Source: Osedax fenrisi (lineage: Eukaryota; Annelida; Polychaeta; Sabellida; Siboglinidae). Taken from it: a DNA stretch of 64,000 nucleotides. The notes below the pieces were generated by a model. The model worked only from the letters and a program-made list of their open reading frames with translations, was not told the origin of the DNA and did not search any database. Made by a program: the position numbers and the translations under genes. Every line of letters begins with the position of its first letter. Positions within the stretch are counted from its first letter, which is position 1. The stretch covers positions 6,360,681-6,424,680 of the forward strand of contig OZ025241.1 in NCBI GenBank assembly GCA_964019155.1. Reading direction: 5' to 3'. Of the stretch, positions 53,601 to 62,330 are shown in pieces.

Positions 53601-56278
53601 CATTCAACTACGAGGTCTCAAATATTACATAAAACTATGGTCGCCTATGTTTTTACAAATTATGCGATACATTGTTACAAGAAATAACAAATAACTGAAT
53701 GTTTACATATATACGGTTACATTTAAGTTTTTAATATAAAATGTACTATTGTTAATATATTATATTTACAATTTGACCTATTACTTAATATATAAAACTT
53801 TATTTACACTACAAAGCACATATAAGTATAGCTACATGGTGGAATCATATATAACACTATTATAGTCGATAGTTCACTACTTGTTTGATTGACACCTGTC
53901 GTAATCACCTGTCACTCTTGATTAGCACGATGACGTCGACATATCTGACTTCGAAACCAACACGGAGTTTGACCTTTCTAAAGTCACACTAACGAGGGTC
54001 AGAATGGCGTACGACATATTCGAGGTTCAACAATTACAGAATTAATACTGATAATACCGACTTCCCTTGATTGATATTTCATTTAAGTATACAAATAGTC
54101 AAAAGTAGAATGTCTAAATATTTTCTTACGATAATATGCATTATTGAATTAAACAAACAATACTATTAAATTAAAGTAATTAATTAGTAACTAATTATTG
54201 ACATAACCAATTAGTAATTAGTGTTAATACTCCACTCGTTGTAATGTATACGTATGCATGGTAGAGATGTTATAACATATATTTAAAGGGAATACACTAC
54301 TATTTCTATGTAATTTAAATTATATAATTTTTTTAATCTAAAATATATAAATAATGTTGTCTCTAAATTAACATGTGGGAGGAACCAAGTGGTGAATAGC
54401 AGAGTTGGAAAAAATCATGATTTTTTTGATAGAATAAATAAATAAATTTATCAATACAAATTTTATATTATTTAATCAGTTTTATTTATTAGATCAGTTC
54501 AATCAATAATATATATATATATACAATAGTTAAAATAAATAAATAAATTTGTTAATATCAACATTTTTATTAAATAATAAAATTAGATAAGTTCAATCAA
54601 TATTAAGATCAAGACTTAAAACTGAGGAAAATTAAAAACATATAAAATGATAATATTATGTATTTAATAATTTAAAAATAAATACTAATTTGCCTGCTTT
54701 CTCTGTTCCAAGTCGATTTCTAATCTTGCTGTGGACTAATCCAAATGTAGAAAATACCCTTTCTACCCCAGCACTTGACGAAACAGCAGACATGAGCGAT
54801 TCTGCCATTTTCAGCGTTTCTTTATTTAATATAGAACTCTGTATTTTTTCCACCACAGTAATGACTCAATATTTAATGACTGGTCAGTAAACATATATTT
54901 TTGAAATGGATTTTGAATTGAATTTTGAAAAAATATTCTCTATTAAAAATATACTTAAAAAATAATTTTAAAACTACTTCTATGGTATAGATGCCAACTC
55001 ATAATGACATAAATTCCATAATTTAAGGAGGGTGTATATGAAAAACTAATACTAATAATATTAATATATTTATTGTTATTTAAATTATTATTTTGTATTA
55101 TAATATAAAATGTATATGAATTGATTATATTATGATCTTAACAATGTTCCATTGAATGTATATAATTCTTTGATGTTAAATATTAAAGAAACTACACATA
55201 AGATAAATATTTGTGAAATCATTTTTTTCAAAGAATGCATAATATAATATTTTAGTAATTAATAATTACTAATTATAAAATATATATCAAAGAGCTAAAA
55301 TCGTTACATTCAAAGAATACATTATATAGCATGCTTCATAAAATATATATCAAAGAGCTAAAGATCTTTTATTCTATAATAGGTTTTTTATATAATATAA
55401 TTTTAAATATATATATATAATATATTATAATTATTTTAAATAATAATTTCTAGAAATGTATAGTTTAATATTTACAAAACAAATTAATTAAGCATTATAA
55501 ATAAATATAACATTGGTAATACTATTAATAATAGTAATCCAAACTATTAATTACATTTTATCAAATTATAAAAAAGTTGATTTATAATTAAAAAAAATAA
55601 AAAAAATCAAAAAAATCATTGATTTAAGGGGAATCAAATGATTTAAATCAATTGATTTAAATCAAACAACTCTGGTGAATAGTATTATAATACAAGTCTT
55701 CCTCAACAACCCAATTGTTCTAAACTTATATAATATATAGTTCTATATAGTTATATATATATATATCAGTGAACTGGTTGTTTAAGAATATACACAGTTC
55801 TATACTATGTATTATAAAATACATATACCTAAATATATGGATACTCTATATTAACGTAAGATATATACAATAATGAACATTATTAGAACATTATAACTAT
55901 TTAATGATTATGCTCAGTTCACATTCACAATATCTAGATATTATCTTAAAATTTGTAAATTTTCGAATAGTTGGCACTATTTATGAATCGCAGTTATTAT
56001 ATATAAAACAGATCTTAGATGAATGTAAATATACAAAAATGTGGTCTTACAAGCGAATATTCAAATAGAGTGCCTGTGTGTGCGATAGGATGTAGTCGTC
56101 AATAACTGACTATTACATAGAACACACACAACAACAGACGATACATCCGCAAGTTGTGGTGGATCTGTTCATCAAGAGACGCCCGCTGTACTACATATAC
56201 ACTATCATCATCCCCACTCTAGTTCTGTGTTTGTTGACTTTCTTCGCGTTCATGTTACCGGCCGACAGCGCGGAAAAG
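27146..56278 (+). CDS. nicotinic-acetylcholine-receptor-like subunit, non-alpha type (3' partial, 8 exons in window)
   Basis: Exons: 27146-27194, 41235-41377, 42793-42843, 49480-49589, 51241-51286, 53138-53299, 53926-54024, 56138-56278. All are in phase, giving 267 codons with no stop. Residues 1-17 form a signal peptide (MNISIVAIVAISFVLH). The ligand-binding domain shows DELRLYQRL, RPIINSS, loop-D tryptophan in EWIDETLHWNP, and WCPDIYVFNNAD. The Cys-loop is C154 to C168 with 13 residues between and FPFD inside; the loop-B tryptophan is in GSWSYGEQ. Then come the pre-TM1 RRPLYYIYT and all of TM1 to the ADSAEK end (residues 236-267). Loop C has no vicinal Cys-Cys pair, so it is a non-alpha subunit or a divergent channel. 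TM2-TM4 exons are not in the window. Exon 1 is linked across a 14-kb intron by phase (G|TT) and by supplying the signal peptide the rest lacks. Confidence 0.85.
27255..27440 (-). mobile_element. LINE 3' fragment (GR-x-W...DR-x-KW tail)
   Basis: The minus strand encodes GRSKQNWSNDIFEYSN...VIAKDRYKWKKL...PPTMPKSRD followed by a stop and a CTTACTTA-type (plus-strand) tail. The C-terminal block and tail match the larger LINE at 43620-46430 (KKWRSV..., CTTACTTACTTAGTCCC). It is only about 190 bp and sits 60 bp after exon 1 of the nAChR-like gene. Confidence 0.7.
27784..27895. repeat. imperfect (CA)n tract
   Basis: CA-rich sequence with ACACACTCATGCG interruptions. It makes a low-complexity ORF that is not a gene. 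Confidence 0.8.
27890..28430 (+). mobile_element. degenerate 3' end of a second LINE, plus strand
   Basis: Translation on + gives typical LINE RT C-terminal blocks broken by stops: LNWLTFKQRSTYKTLN, AIYNNLPKYIKD, SSLWNKLPKTI and TFKTKLHRHLLELS. It ends in an AT/ATT microsatellite shared with the minus-strand LINE at 28440-29640, so the two elements are arranged tail to tail. It is 5'-truncated and dead. Confidence 0.75.
28440..29640 (-). mobile_element. 5'-truncated CR1/Jockey-type LINE (RT C-terminal half)
   Basis: The minus-strand ORF 29591-28584 (335 codons), open a little further upstream to about 29640 (QVLNWF), encodes the second half of a non-LTR reverse transcriptase. It has GVPQGSVLGPILF, the catalytic YADD box, then LGITFD, the thumb region and the LINE C-terminus (FAEAAFAVAAPKYWNLLP). 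No frame break is seen in this portion. The 3' tail on the minus strand is (AAT)n. Abrupt 5' truncation is typical of target-primed insertion. It lies in intron 1 of the nAChR-like gene, antisense to it. Confidence 0.9.
29641..32893. other. AT-rich intron sequence
   Basis: Part of nAChR-like intron 1 between the LINE and the gypsy element. Apart from the CpG-rich block at 31605-31860 and (AT)n arrays, no gene or clear repeat was seen. Two GC-richer patches share AGCCGGCT (31013 and 31511). Confidence 0.5.
31605..31860. promoter_or_regulatory. isolated CpG-rich block in the long first intron
   Basis: A GC-rich, CpG-dense stretch (GCGCGCGCTCGCGC, GGCGGCGGTGGCGCG) with two ATTACGTAA sites is followed by a pyrimidine-rich TCTCCATCTCCTCTCAGC run. 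It is embedded in very AT-rich DNA and has no convincing ORF. It could be an alternative promoter or enhancer, or a GC-rich mobile fragment. Composition is the only evidence. Confidence 0.3.
32894..33088 (+). repeat. 5' LTR of the gypsy element
   Basis: A 195-bp direct repeat of 37453-37647, starting TG and ending CA. The only difference I see is A versus T in GCGTATCATAAGC / GCGTATCATATGC. Confidence 0.93.
33302..34081 (+). pseudogene. gypsy gag (capsid-nucleocapsid) with one in-frame stop
   Basis: The reading frame runs from an ATG at 33302 to a TAG at 34079-34081 (260 codons), broken by a TAA at 33416-33418. The downstream part has a retrotransposon Gag look, with a single CCHC zinc knuckle CFTCGGEGHTSRWC near the end (C-x2-C-x4-H-x4-C) for RNA binding. 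Its last codons overlap the pol frame. The stop lies about 40 codons after the ATG, so this copy may make only a truncated Gag or start at a later codon; the next in-frame ATG lies well inside. Confidence 0.85.
34048..37281 (+). CDS. pol: gypsy pol polyprotein: protease, reverse transcriptase, RNase H, integrase
   Basis: The frame is open from 34048, right after a TAG at 34045-34047, and lies at -1 relative to gag. Counting from the methionine at 34198: protease motif DTG at residues 8-10; RT palm YLDD at 321-324; RNase H acidic motif ETDAS near 481; HHCC zinc finger of integrase (H...GHQG...CKICQ) around 698-737; catalytic triad D765, D824, E860, with 35 residues between the last two. No frame break is seen, so the enzymatic part appears intact. 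Expression as Gag-Pol fusion by -1 frameshifting is suggested by the overlap. The C-terminus (SAYKIKFGQTCRVENRINLR) shows no chromodomain. Confidence 0.95.
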   Translation, partial: EYEFKPPTFPVDQATRKGANAWKIKGGTREIGNNNRLIGRCPREKVVINRMVVECLIDTGSQVSVISEGMVRSLDLKVIPVNPKVDLKTANGTKLDYRGQVITDIILWGKKSEKVGFIVTNIKGLFIIGMNILQTYGVISITGASRGIHIRSRVSNGISSVSINNEEIVKVYIGCKNRIFKESIEKLTYKYRKIFFLNNDRLASAKVGLHSIRTIDKIPVAQPYRRIIPSQVEAVKNQIVKWEMGGVIVKSNSEYASPLVVVKKGTGEIRLCVDYRQLNNKTIKDAYPIPRIDDSLEALGGAKVFSSFDLKSAYHQIKIVKEDQFKTAFSSPWGLYEFTRMPFGLTNAPATFQRVISNLFRSEMYKFVVCYLDDILVYSKTWKEHVGHIEVVMMRLEEAGFQLNTGTCRLFINEIHFLGFKISDKGIGTIPDKIKTIIEWKRPKNLKELRSFLGVGSYYRRFIEGYTKIVHPLLKLTKSEAGVGSISKRMSRRVNIKWDDDCERAMQKIKDKLSSAPILALPRFEEAFILETDASHIGLGAVLSQVIDGERKVIAYASRSLKAGEENQANYSAKKLEFLAVVWAVTDKFKHYLMGAKQCTIFTDNSAVACIENKKQLTALEQRWVSRLAPFPIRFKYRTGSTNIVADALSRRCEENNEVEGDDFKRLYEDDLEINDISIIAGIEEGKIREMQMEEHRLKEIIKHLESGSINNDNYIIEEGVLYKNRKNGDKVLVVPRELIREILQGVHDANGHQGIDRMVARISLKYTWVGRYRDIKEYIDKCKICQVSKGGGRNPKIDMGYLGATRPLELVFLDFVNIDKSSDGRESILVMTDSYTKFTRAIPTRNQLAITVAKILMNEWIYCYGTPERIHTDQGRNFQAEVVREICKLFNINQSRTSPYHPEGNGQCERMNRSIINLLRVLCTEEKSKWPIHLPKMIHAYNIMPHATTGFSPFFLMFGREEKLPVDLRLERYRRGTDSDWLWETKQKMGEIGSKVKHRIELTRKKINDKKKEDELEAGTIVRKKKRKLGRRKLENIWGEEKWEVEGRVKGTSAYKIKFGQTCRVENRINLRVTKD
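34057..34104 (+). promoter_or_regulatory. -1 ribosomal frameshift signal, gag to pol
   Basis: A slippery heptamer T-TTA-AAC (34057-34063) is correctly phased with gag (AAT TTA AAC). Six bases later a 7-bp stem CCTTTCC (34070-34076) pairs with GGAAAGG (34094-34100). It extends by CGCC (34064-34067) with GGCG (34101-34104) across an AA bulge. After slippage the next codon is in the pol frame, and the gag stop lies 15 bases downstream. Confidence 0.8.
37363..37388 (+). repeat. poly(A) run in the gypsy 3' region
   Basis: Twenty-six consecutive A followed by (TA)n, between the pol stop and the 3' LTR. Confidence 0.9.
37453..37647 (+). repeat. 3' LTR of the gypsy element
   Basis: A 195-bp direct repeat of 32894-33088. 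It is preceded by GGTAGTGGGTGGA, a modest purine-rich stretch that could be the polypurine tract. Confidence 0.93.
38013..38971. mobile_element. 959-bp TIR element, family B
   Basis: Ends GGGGAAAGTCCCCGATTACC and the complement of GGGGAAAGTCTCCGATTACC are flanked by TA (38011-38012, 38972-38973). The motif TTACCGACCCC / TAATACCGACCCC is repeated at the ends and in two internal clusters (38385-38425, 38755-38812). The sub-terminal GTATCTCAGTAACTAT is shared with family A. It is non-coding and lies in intron 1 of the nAChR-like gene. Confidence 0.85.
39115..39423. mobile_element. hAT-type MITE packed with AP-1-like palindromes
   Basis: Termini CAGTAGTTCCCAACCT and AGGTTGGGAACCACTG are near-perfect inverted repeats. 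The flanks ATCTATTG (39107-39114) and ATCTATAG (39424-39431) are an 8-bp duplication with one mismatch. The left half forms a hairpin of repeated ATGACTCATGAGTCATGAC units. It is non-coding. Confidence 0.85.
40135..41100 (+). pseudogene. decayed LINE reverse transcriptase
   Basis: Frameshifted and stop-ridden translation keeps RT landmarks: QDIPRGSILSPTIFYIY (the QGxPQGxxLSP block) at about 40241, then YTDDLEIHT in another frame at about 40335, and LPLHFNNDTNTEF after that. It ends near a (AATAAC)-like tail at about 41085-41100, 135 bases before exon 2 of the nAChR-like gene. Confidence 0.65.
42735..42775 (+). promoter_or_regulatory. tandem TGACCTTG half-sites before nAChR exon 3
   Basis: GCGTATTTGACCTTG occurs twice in tandem about 20 bases before the acceptor at 42792. 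The reverse complement CAAGGTCA is the ERR/SF-1 nuclear-receptor half-site. It is seen in sequence only and may be a chance short duplication. Confidence 0.3.
43129..43196. repeat. (AT)n array
   Basis: About 68 uninterrupted AT bases in the nAChR-like intron after exon 3. Confidence 0.9.
43620..46430 (-). mobile_element. nearly full-length decayed RTE/Craft-like LINE
   Basis: On the minus strand, an AP-endonuclease segment (VVQVYAPTNSYDDETVE, plus-strand 45890-45950; YGVAFIVKK near 46030-46060) precedes the RT. The RT shows GVRQGCLLSPTLFNIYLEEMM and FADDIDLIAGTLDEL at 44318-43935. The tail (LPRKDWNSNIGKWSG...NRKKWRSV) ends in (TAAG)n, seen as CTTACTTACTTAC at 43625. Multiple stops and frameshifts break it. 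Its 5' end is near 46430 (GGCGCCACTAAACTTAG). The clade name is tentative. Confidence 0.8.
47634..47743. repeat. inverted repeat with ~60-base loop
   Basis: ATAGTATATGTCCAATATTA (47634) is mirrored by TAATATTGGACCTATACTAT (47722), with two mismatches or so. Confidence 0.65.
47925..48123 (+). repeat. ~62-bp tandem repeat, three copies
   Basis: The unit holds GAAGGGTACnCGCCCAC, CTCTGTAACC, ACTAGTTATAGTAACGTTAC and TGGTTACACT. The first copy is diverged. Confidence 0.75.
50880..51236 (+). repeat. (CCTACCTA)n minisatellite serving as acceptor tract of nAChR exon 5
   Basis: About 350 bases of CCTACCTACC / CCCACCTTA units, all pyrimidine plus A, run straight into the acceptor CTTCCTACAG at 51240. 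Confidence 0.9.
51364..51523. repeat. GC-rich, possibly MITE-like block
   Basis: It starts GGGGCGCTGGAACG after TA and ends CCCCTGTTGCGCCCCCTA, giving short imperfect inverted ends. The interior is G-rich (GTGGGGGGGG, AGTGGGGTGGGGG). It lies 77 bases after the nAChR exon 5 donor. Confidence 0.4.
51993..52470 (+). repeat. perfect 239-bp tandem duplication
   Basis: Copy 1 is 51993-52231 and copy 2 is 52232-52470. I found no difference, including through the internal AT run. It is non-coding, in the nAChR-like intron. Confidence 0.9.
52770..52840. mobile_element. probable end of a related TIR element (family D)
   Basis: GGGGAATTTCCCAAATACTG follows TA, with a pyrimidine-rich CACCACCCCCC block and then AGATATGGAGTAACTAC. 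This resembles the GGGGAAAGT...GTATCTCAGTAACTAT layout of families A and B. No matching opposite end was found, so it may be truncated. Confidence 0.35.
54400..55674 (-). mobile_element. hAT-family element with transposase C-terminal remnant
   Basis: Termini CAGAGTTG / CAACTCTG are flanked by a perfect 8-bp duplication GTGAATAG (54392-54399 and 55675-55682), the hAT signature. Minus-strand 54856-54656 encodes the hAT dimerisation region (SSAGVERVFSTFGLVHSKIR, NRLGTEKAGKLV). The rest of the transposase is gone. The right end is rich in TTGATTTAAATCA palindromes. Length 1275 bp. It lies in the nAChR-like intron between exons 7 and 8. Confidence 0.92.
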
Positions 56279-56508
56279 GTTAAATCTATATGTATAGGTA
56301 CGTGTCTATATGTAGATATGTATGTATACAATATGATATGTATGTATGTATCTATAAGTACTACTTATTAAGTAGGTGTATATGTATATCATTAGATATT
56401 TAGATATTTATATTAATAGCCAGTAATATGTTCATAGTTTATAATAATTATAACGATATACTTTTAAGTATTAACTATATTTAATAATTCTAATAATTAA
56501 AGGTATTA

Positions 56509-56940
56509 GGGGACGTGAGGGGGTTTTGGGCGATGCGGGGGTTTTGGTCGATGGCAATATAACCACAACGGTAATAGATATGAACATATTTTACATTAAC
56601 GAACTGTGTATAATATTAATGTTACCTAATATTTTAAGAAAAATTGAAGAAAAATTAAATATATTTAATAATATTATCGATTATGTAAAAAGTGCATTTT
56701 CTGCTATATTATTGTAATAAATAGCGGAGAGTTAATGGTAAATTACAACACAATTAATAACATTTTTATGATAATTTTTTTATAATATTAAACTACTCAA
56801 TATTCTACATAAAATGAATTAAAAATTAATTAAAAATATTAATTATATAATTGAATACAGATAACATAACAATACTATATGCTATGAGGGTATTTTGGTC
56901 GATATCATGAGGGGGTTTTGGGCGATGAATCGACCAATCA
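56509..56940. mobile_element. probable TIR element end (family C) with GGGGGTTTTGG repeats
   Basis: After TA, GGGGACGTGAGGGGGTTTTG is followed by a second copy of the GGGGGTTTTGGnCGATG motif, and an internal cluster (56886-56930) repeats it twice more. An inverted copy (ATCGCCCAAAACCCCCTCAC) lies at 63902-63921. The layout mirrors families A and B. Whether 63902 is the true other end, 7.4 kb away, is unresolved. Confidence 0.4.
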
Positions 56941-57550
56941 ACGATCACAAATTTGCATAATTAAATTCTCTAAATAATATACAAATTGCGATCGTTCCAT
57001 TGAATGGTGTAAGATGATATACATTGCATACTATACAATTAATAAATTGTATTAATTATACTATATAGATTGTGCAAATATTAGATACAATTATAATGTA
57101 TATCTTATATATATTATATAAATATAATATAATATAAAAATATATATATATATATAATATAAAATAATAATATATATATCTTATTTATATATACTTATGT
57201 GTATGTTTTATATATATATATATTTATGGTATACTTATAATTACATTAGGTATATTTATATATGTAAATGTGTTTAATAATTATGTCTTTGAGATACATT
57301 TGACAAAAAAATATATAATAAATATTATCTAATAGGTTATTGGTTTTGTATATAACCTATATGATATCATGAACATATTAATGTCCCTATTTTAAATAAC
57401 CTAATGTTAAAACATTAAACACATAAATTACCGCTAACTCGGAATTATTTATAGATTCTAGTTTAATTCTATGTAAATAGATTAAAGAATAATTAGATGT
57501 CTCATAAACTTTTTTGTTCCTTGTTGGTCTGATTAAGCATGACTTGACTG

Positions 57551-57700
57551 TATATATATATATATAATTGATTATTTAGTAATCGGAATTATCTAAATAT
57601 TAAATCTTTTTATCATAATATATATATATATATATATATAATTGATTATTTAGTAATCGGAATTATCTAAATATTAAATCTGTTTATCATAATATATATA
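57551..57700 (+). repeat. 74-bp tandem duplication
   Basis: ATTGATTATTTAGTAATCGG through AATATTAAATCT occurs at 57567 and 57641 with one substitution, each preceded by (TA)n. Confidence 0.85.
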
Positions 57701-59431
57701 TATATGATTATTCAGTACTATATAAGACTGCATGAATATACAAGATAATTATTTATTTTCATAAAATATAATTAATTTGTGAAATTATAAATAATAAAAT
57801 ATTCTATAGATATTATTAATTATATATATTTAATTATTATTATTTTATTTAAAAATACATGTAACTATAATTATAACTATACAAATCAATCTAAATGCAA
57901 CTGATAGGTTTGTATATTATACAACATAAAATACATAATAAATATAATTATTATTCTAACAAAATTATAATAAATTACTCATAATCTAGTCATATATGTT
58001 GAATTTAGTGAAACTGTATATTATACATAGATTAGCCCACATTATATAAATATATTTATAATGGAAAAGTATAATAATGTTATATTTTACACTATTTACC
58101 AGATGATTAATCACAGGATTAATGATTTGTAATTATGTATGTATATATATATATATAACATATATTATTTATTAATAGTAATTTTATTTTTATAGTTATC
58201 ATATAGTTATAAATTAATATATTAACTATTTATATACAGTTATTTCATAATACATTAAATTAATATATAATTTTTTAATTTAACAATAAGATTACAAAAA
58301 TAGCTTTATAAATTGTTCTTAAATTATAAATTAATATATTAACTATTTGTCTAGTATTTATTTAATACATTAATATATACTGGAATAGTATATAATTAAT
58401 TGATTTTGAAATATTTCATAAATAATAATACATTAACAAGTGATTTATTAAAATATAATTGTATTTATTAAATAGTAATTTCATATATAATTTATTAAAT
58501 AGTATTACAATATATTCTAGAATATAAATAGTCTAGACTATATGTAAACTATAGTCTACATACAATTTATATAATTAATAATTAATTTTTTATGTAAACT
58601 AGTTAATTATAAATTAATATATTCTTTCAATATTAACAGTGAATTAAAAAAAAACAATTATTTGTATGTAATAAAAAATACAGCCACATATATAAAATGA
58701 ATTGATTTATAAATATTTCATAAATACTTTATAAATATATACATAAAATATACATAAATATGAATTATTTATTAAAATATAATTATAATGATTATCCTGT
58801 GTTCATATATATATATATATAATATAATAACATATAAATGAGTGATTTATTCAGATATAATTATATTGATTATCATATATTCATATATACAATTAATAAA
58901 ATAAATGTAATTTTTTTTATAAATTTATTTAAATTCACAAATTTAATTTAATGTGTATCATGCATAATGCATGGTACTATATATAGTAACTATATTTATC
59001 ATAGTTTAAATTAAACAGATAACTTCATAGTAAGATATGATTTCATAGTAAGATTAAATTATATAACATTTTATTTTATTTTTAATTGTTATATATATAT
59101 ATTTTTTAGACATAGTATTTATTTATCTTCCACATTTAGCTTATACTGAGATCCTTGATAACAGCTGTATAATCCTTTCTTTTACCTAATGGAGAATTAA
59201 TTAGTTATAATATAATAGTTATATTAAAATATCAATAAATGTATATATTAATATGAATTTAATTTTAATAATATGAATATATATTATGTGATAATATTAA
59301 ATTAACATATACTTATTCTATAATAATTTTACAAATATTTTTTTTACATTTTGAGAATTAATTTGATTACACATATTTTATTACATACCTATTATATATA
59401 TTTATATAAATGTAGTTAAATTATATTAATA

Positions 59432-59474
<43 letters not shown>

Positions 59475-59566
59475 ATATGATTTATACTAATAAATAAATA
59501 ATATATATATTTGTATATTTAATAAATTTAACATATTTTAATATTGAAAGTGAAATATGTGAAGTA

Positions 59567-60940
59567 AACCATTTTTATGAGAATCTCATAGACTAGCCCA
59601 GATTGATCTTCTCTGAATCGGTTTGAATTAACTATAGGAAATTAAATTTATTATTATATAAATGTTTAAACATTATATAAACATTATTATAATATAATAA
59701 TTATTTAGTAAAAATATTAATTTTTAATATATTCATAATACATTTTTAGAAATTATTTGTTAAAATATATTTATTTAGGTGTATAATTTGATTATTTCTA
59801 TTAATGTAAAAATTTTAAAATTTATAAAATGTACCTATATTTCACATTATAAGTAATTTATTTATAATTAATTATTAAAGTATTTAAATATATAAATTTA
59901 AATTAAATGTATACCAGATACATATTAATATTTTAAATACATATACTATATTTTAATCTTAATATTTCATAAGTAAGTAAAAACCATGTTAACAAGAGGA
60001 ACATGAATTAGCCCACCTGCAGGATCTGCAGTGCAGGTTGATGATCTCTGAACCGAGCTAACTGTAGAAAATTAAATCATTATTAGTATATAACTATAGT
60101 TACATACATAGATTTATAGTTTACATTATTATTGTAAACTATAAATCTATGGTTACATATAACATATATGTATATATGCACACATTATATAGACATAGAA
60201 TAATAAAGTAATTCAAATTTATATATATATATATTTTTTATATTTTGAGAAATAATTTTATCAAATATATTTTTTTATATAAATAAATGCATTTATATAT
60301 TATAATTAAATTGTTATTAATTAAACTACATGTATATTATAATATATAATTTATGCTAGTAAATATATAATTTAATTATTTCTATTCATGTTAAATTCAT
60401 CAAGTATTTACATTATTTATCAATTAATTATTTATAAAAAAAATACATATAATTAAATTATAATTAAATGTATTTTAATATCCTAATATATGTATAATAT
60501 ACATTGTATATAATATATATGCATATTTAATGAATTTAATATTTTAATATTTTAAATTCAAACCATTTTTATGAGAATCTCATAGATTAGCCCAGGTTGA
60601 TGTTTTCTGAATCGATTTGATAAGACTTGATTATAACTATAGGATATTTATATAATAGAATAATAATTTAATACAAATAATTTCAAATATATAAATATAT
60701 ACAAATATATATTGTATATTTTAAGAAACTGTTGAATAAATGTTAAATATATTTGTTATAAAATATAAATATATATAATTTAATTATTTCTATTCATGTT
60801 AAATGTATCAAATTAATACATGTCACATTCTTTATAAATCAGTTATTTATATAAAAATGGTATTCTAAAAAAAGTATGTATAATTAAATCTATATTCAAT
60901 GAATTTTAATATCAGAATACATATTTGTATACATAATGAA

Positions 60941-60980
<40 letters not shown>

Positions 60981-61100
60981 GTAATCAATAATGTATGTGT
61001 AATAAATAAAACCATTTCTACTGGAACGACTCAAATTGTCCACCTTAATAATGTTATCTGAGCTGAGCTGAGTTAACTATAGGAAATTAAATTATTATTA
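59567..61100 (+). repeat. diverged 0.4-0.6-kb repeat array
   Basis: The block AAACCATTT...TTAGCCCA...TGATnTTCTGAA(C/T)CG...TAACTATAGGAAATTAAAT recurs at about 59567, 59983, 60567 and 61010. The spacers are AT-rich. A weaker match is near 59138. It is non-coding. Confidence 0.65.
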
Positions 61101-61145
61101 TTATATAAATATGCACAATATATTATCATAAATTAATATTTGTAT

Positions 61146-61183
<38 letters not shown>

Positions 61184-61184
61184 G

Positions 61185-62330
61185 TTTTTATGGTGTACCC
61201 CAATATTCTATTCTAGGACAATTACTTTTTTATATATTTATTAATTATATGATATTATGTTCTCCAAAAAATAAATACATATTATTTATTGATGATACTA
61301 ATATAATTATTACATATAAATTACTTAATAATCTAACAATTATAAATTATAATCAGCATGTGATGACATTTTTCTATGGTATAAACTTAATAAATTATCC
61401 ATAAATATAGATAAAACGCATTGTATGTATTTAAAAATGATATACTATTTAATATATGTATAGATTATACACTTTTATCTCAGCTAACTTCTACATATTT
61501 TCTTGGAATAAATCTGGATACTTGTTTAAATTGGAAATGTCATTTAGGTTATCTTAAAAATAAATTATTGAAAATTGTATTGATTATAAAAAATGTTTCA
61601 TACTTTGTAAATACATCTGCCATTATCAAACTATACTATGCTTTATTTTATCCATATTTAATTTACTGTATAGAAATATGGGGGCATCTTTATGTATCAA
61701 ATTTAAATATAATTTATTTTATTCAAAAAATTATTTTAAACATAATTTTTATATAATAACCAAATGATTTTGTTTCTCTATTTAAAATGGGAATATAATG
61801 GAAAATATAACATTATCTTTATGATATTTATAAGTACAAGACTAGCATTTACATGTATAAATTGTGCCATCCTTAGGATGATGCTAATATTTTAAATTGA
61901 CGACTAAAAAATATTTAATAACAGTAGTTAATGTGATTTTATTCAACCTTATTTTAAATATAATTATATGAATAATACCTTAAGTAATTACTTACACTCG
62001 GACAACAAATTTGGAATGCTTTAAGTATAGATATAAGAAAGTCCCATTCCTTATCATTATTTTTTAAAAATCTTAAAATAAATATTATATTTATAAAATA
62101 ATATATATTTAATATATATTATACTTATTCTATTTGACTTAGGAAAATATTTTTGTATATATTATTTAAATTGTTATTATATTTATTTGACATTATAAAA
62201 AATACTGTCCTTAGATTAAATTATGACACTATAACAAACTGACATTTTACAAATTATTGTATATAATTTTATGATTTTGTTAGCTTTTATTTTATTTGTA
62301 CATTTGTTTACATTGATTACATTACTTTAG
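61185..62330 (+). pseudogene. decayed CR1/Jockey-like LINE RT fragment
   Basis: The + strand reads YGVPQYSILGQLLF (catalytic-region block) from about 61192 and LFIDDTNIII, a YxDD-like box with F-I-D-D, near 61278. After a frame change, 61421-61756 gives STYFLGINLDTCLNWKCH...YYALFYPYLIYCIEIWG, the classical LINE thumb region. It is highly AT-mutated, with stops, in the right-hand intron of the nAChR-like gene. Confidence 0.75.
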
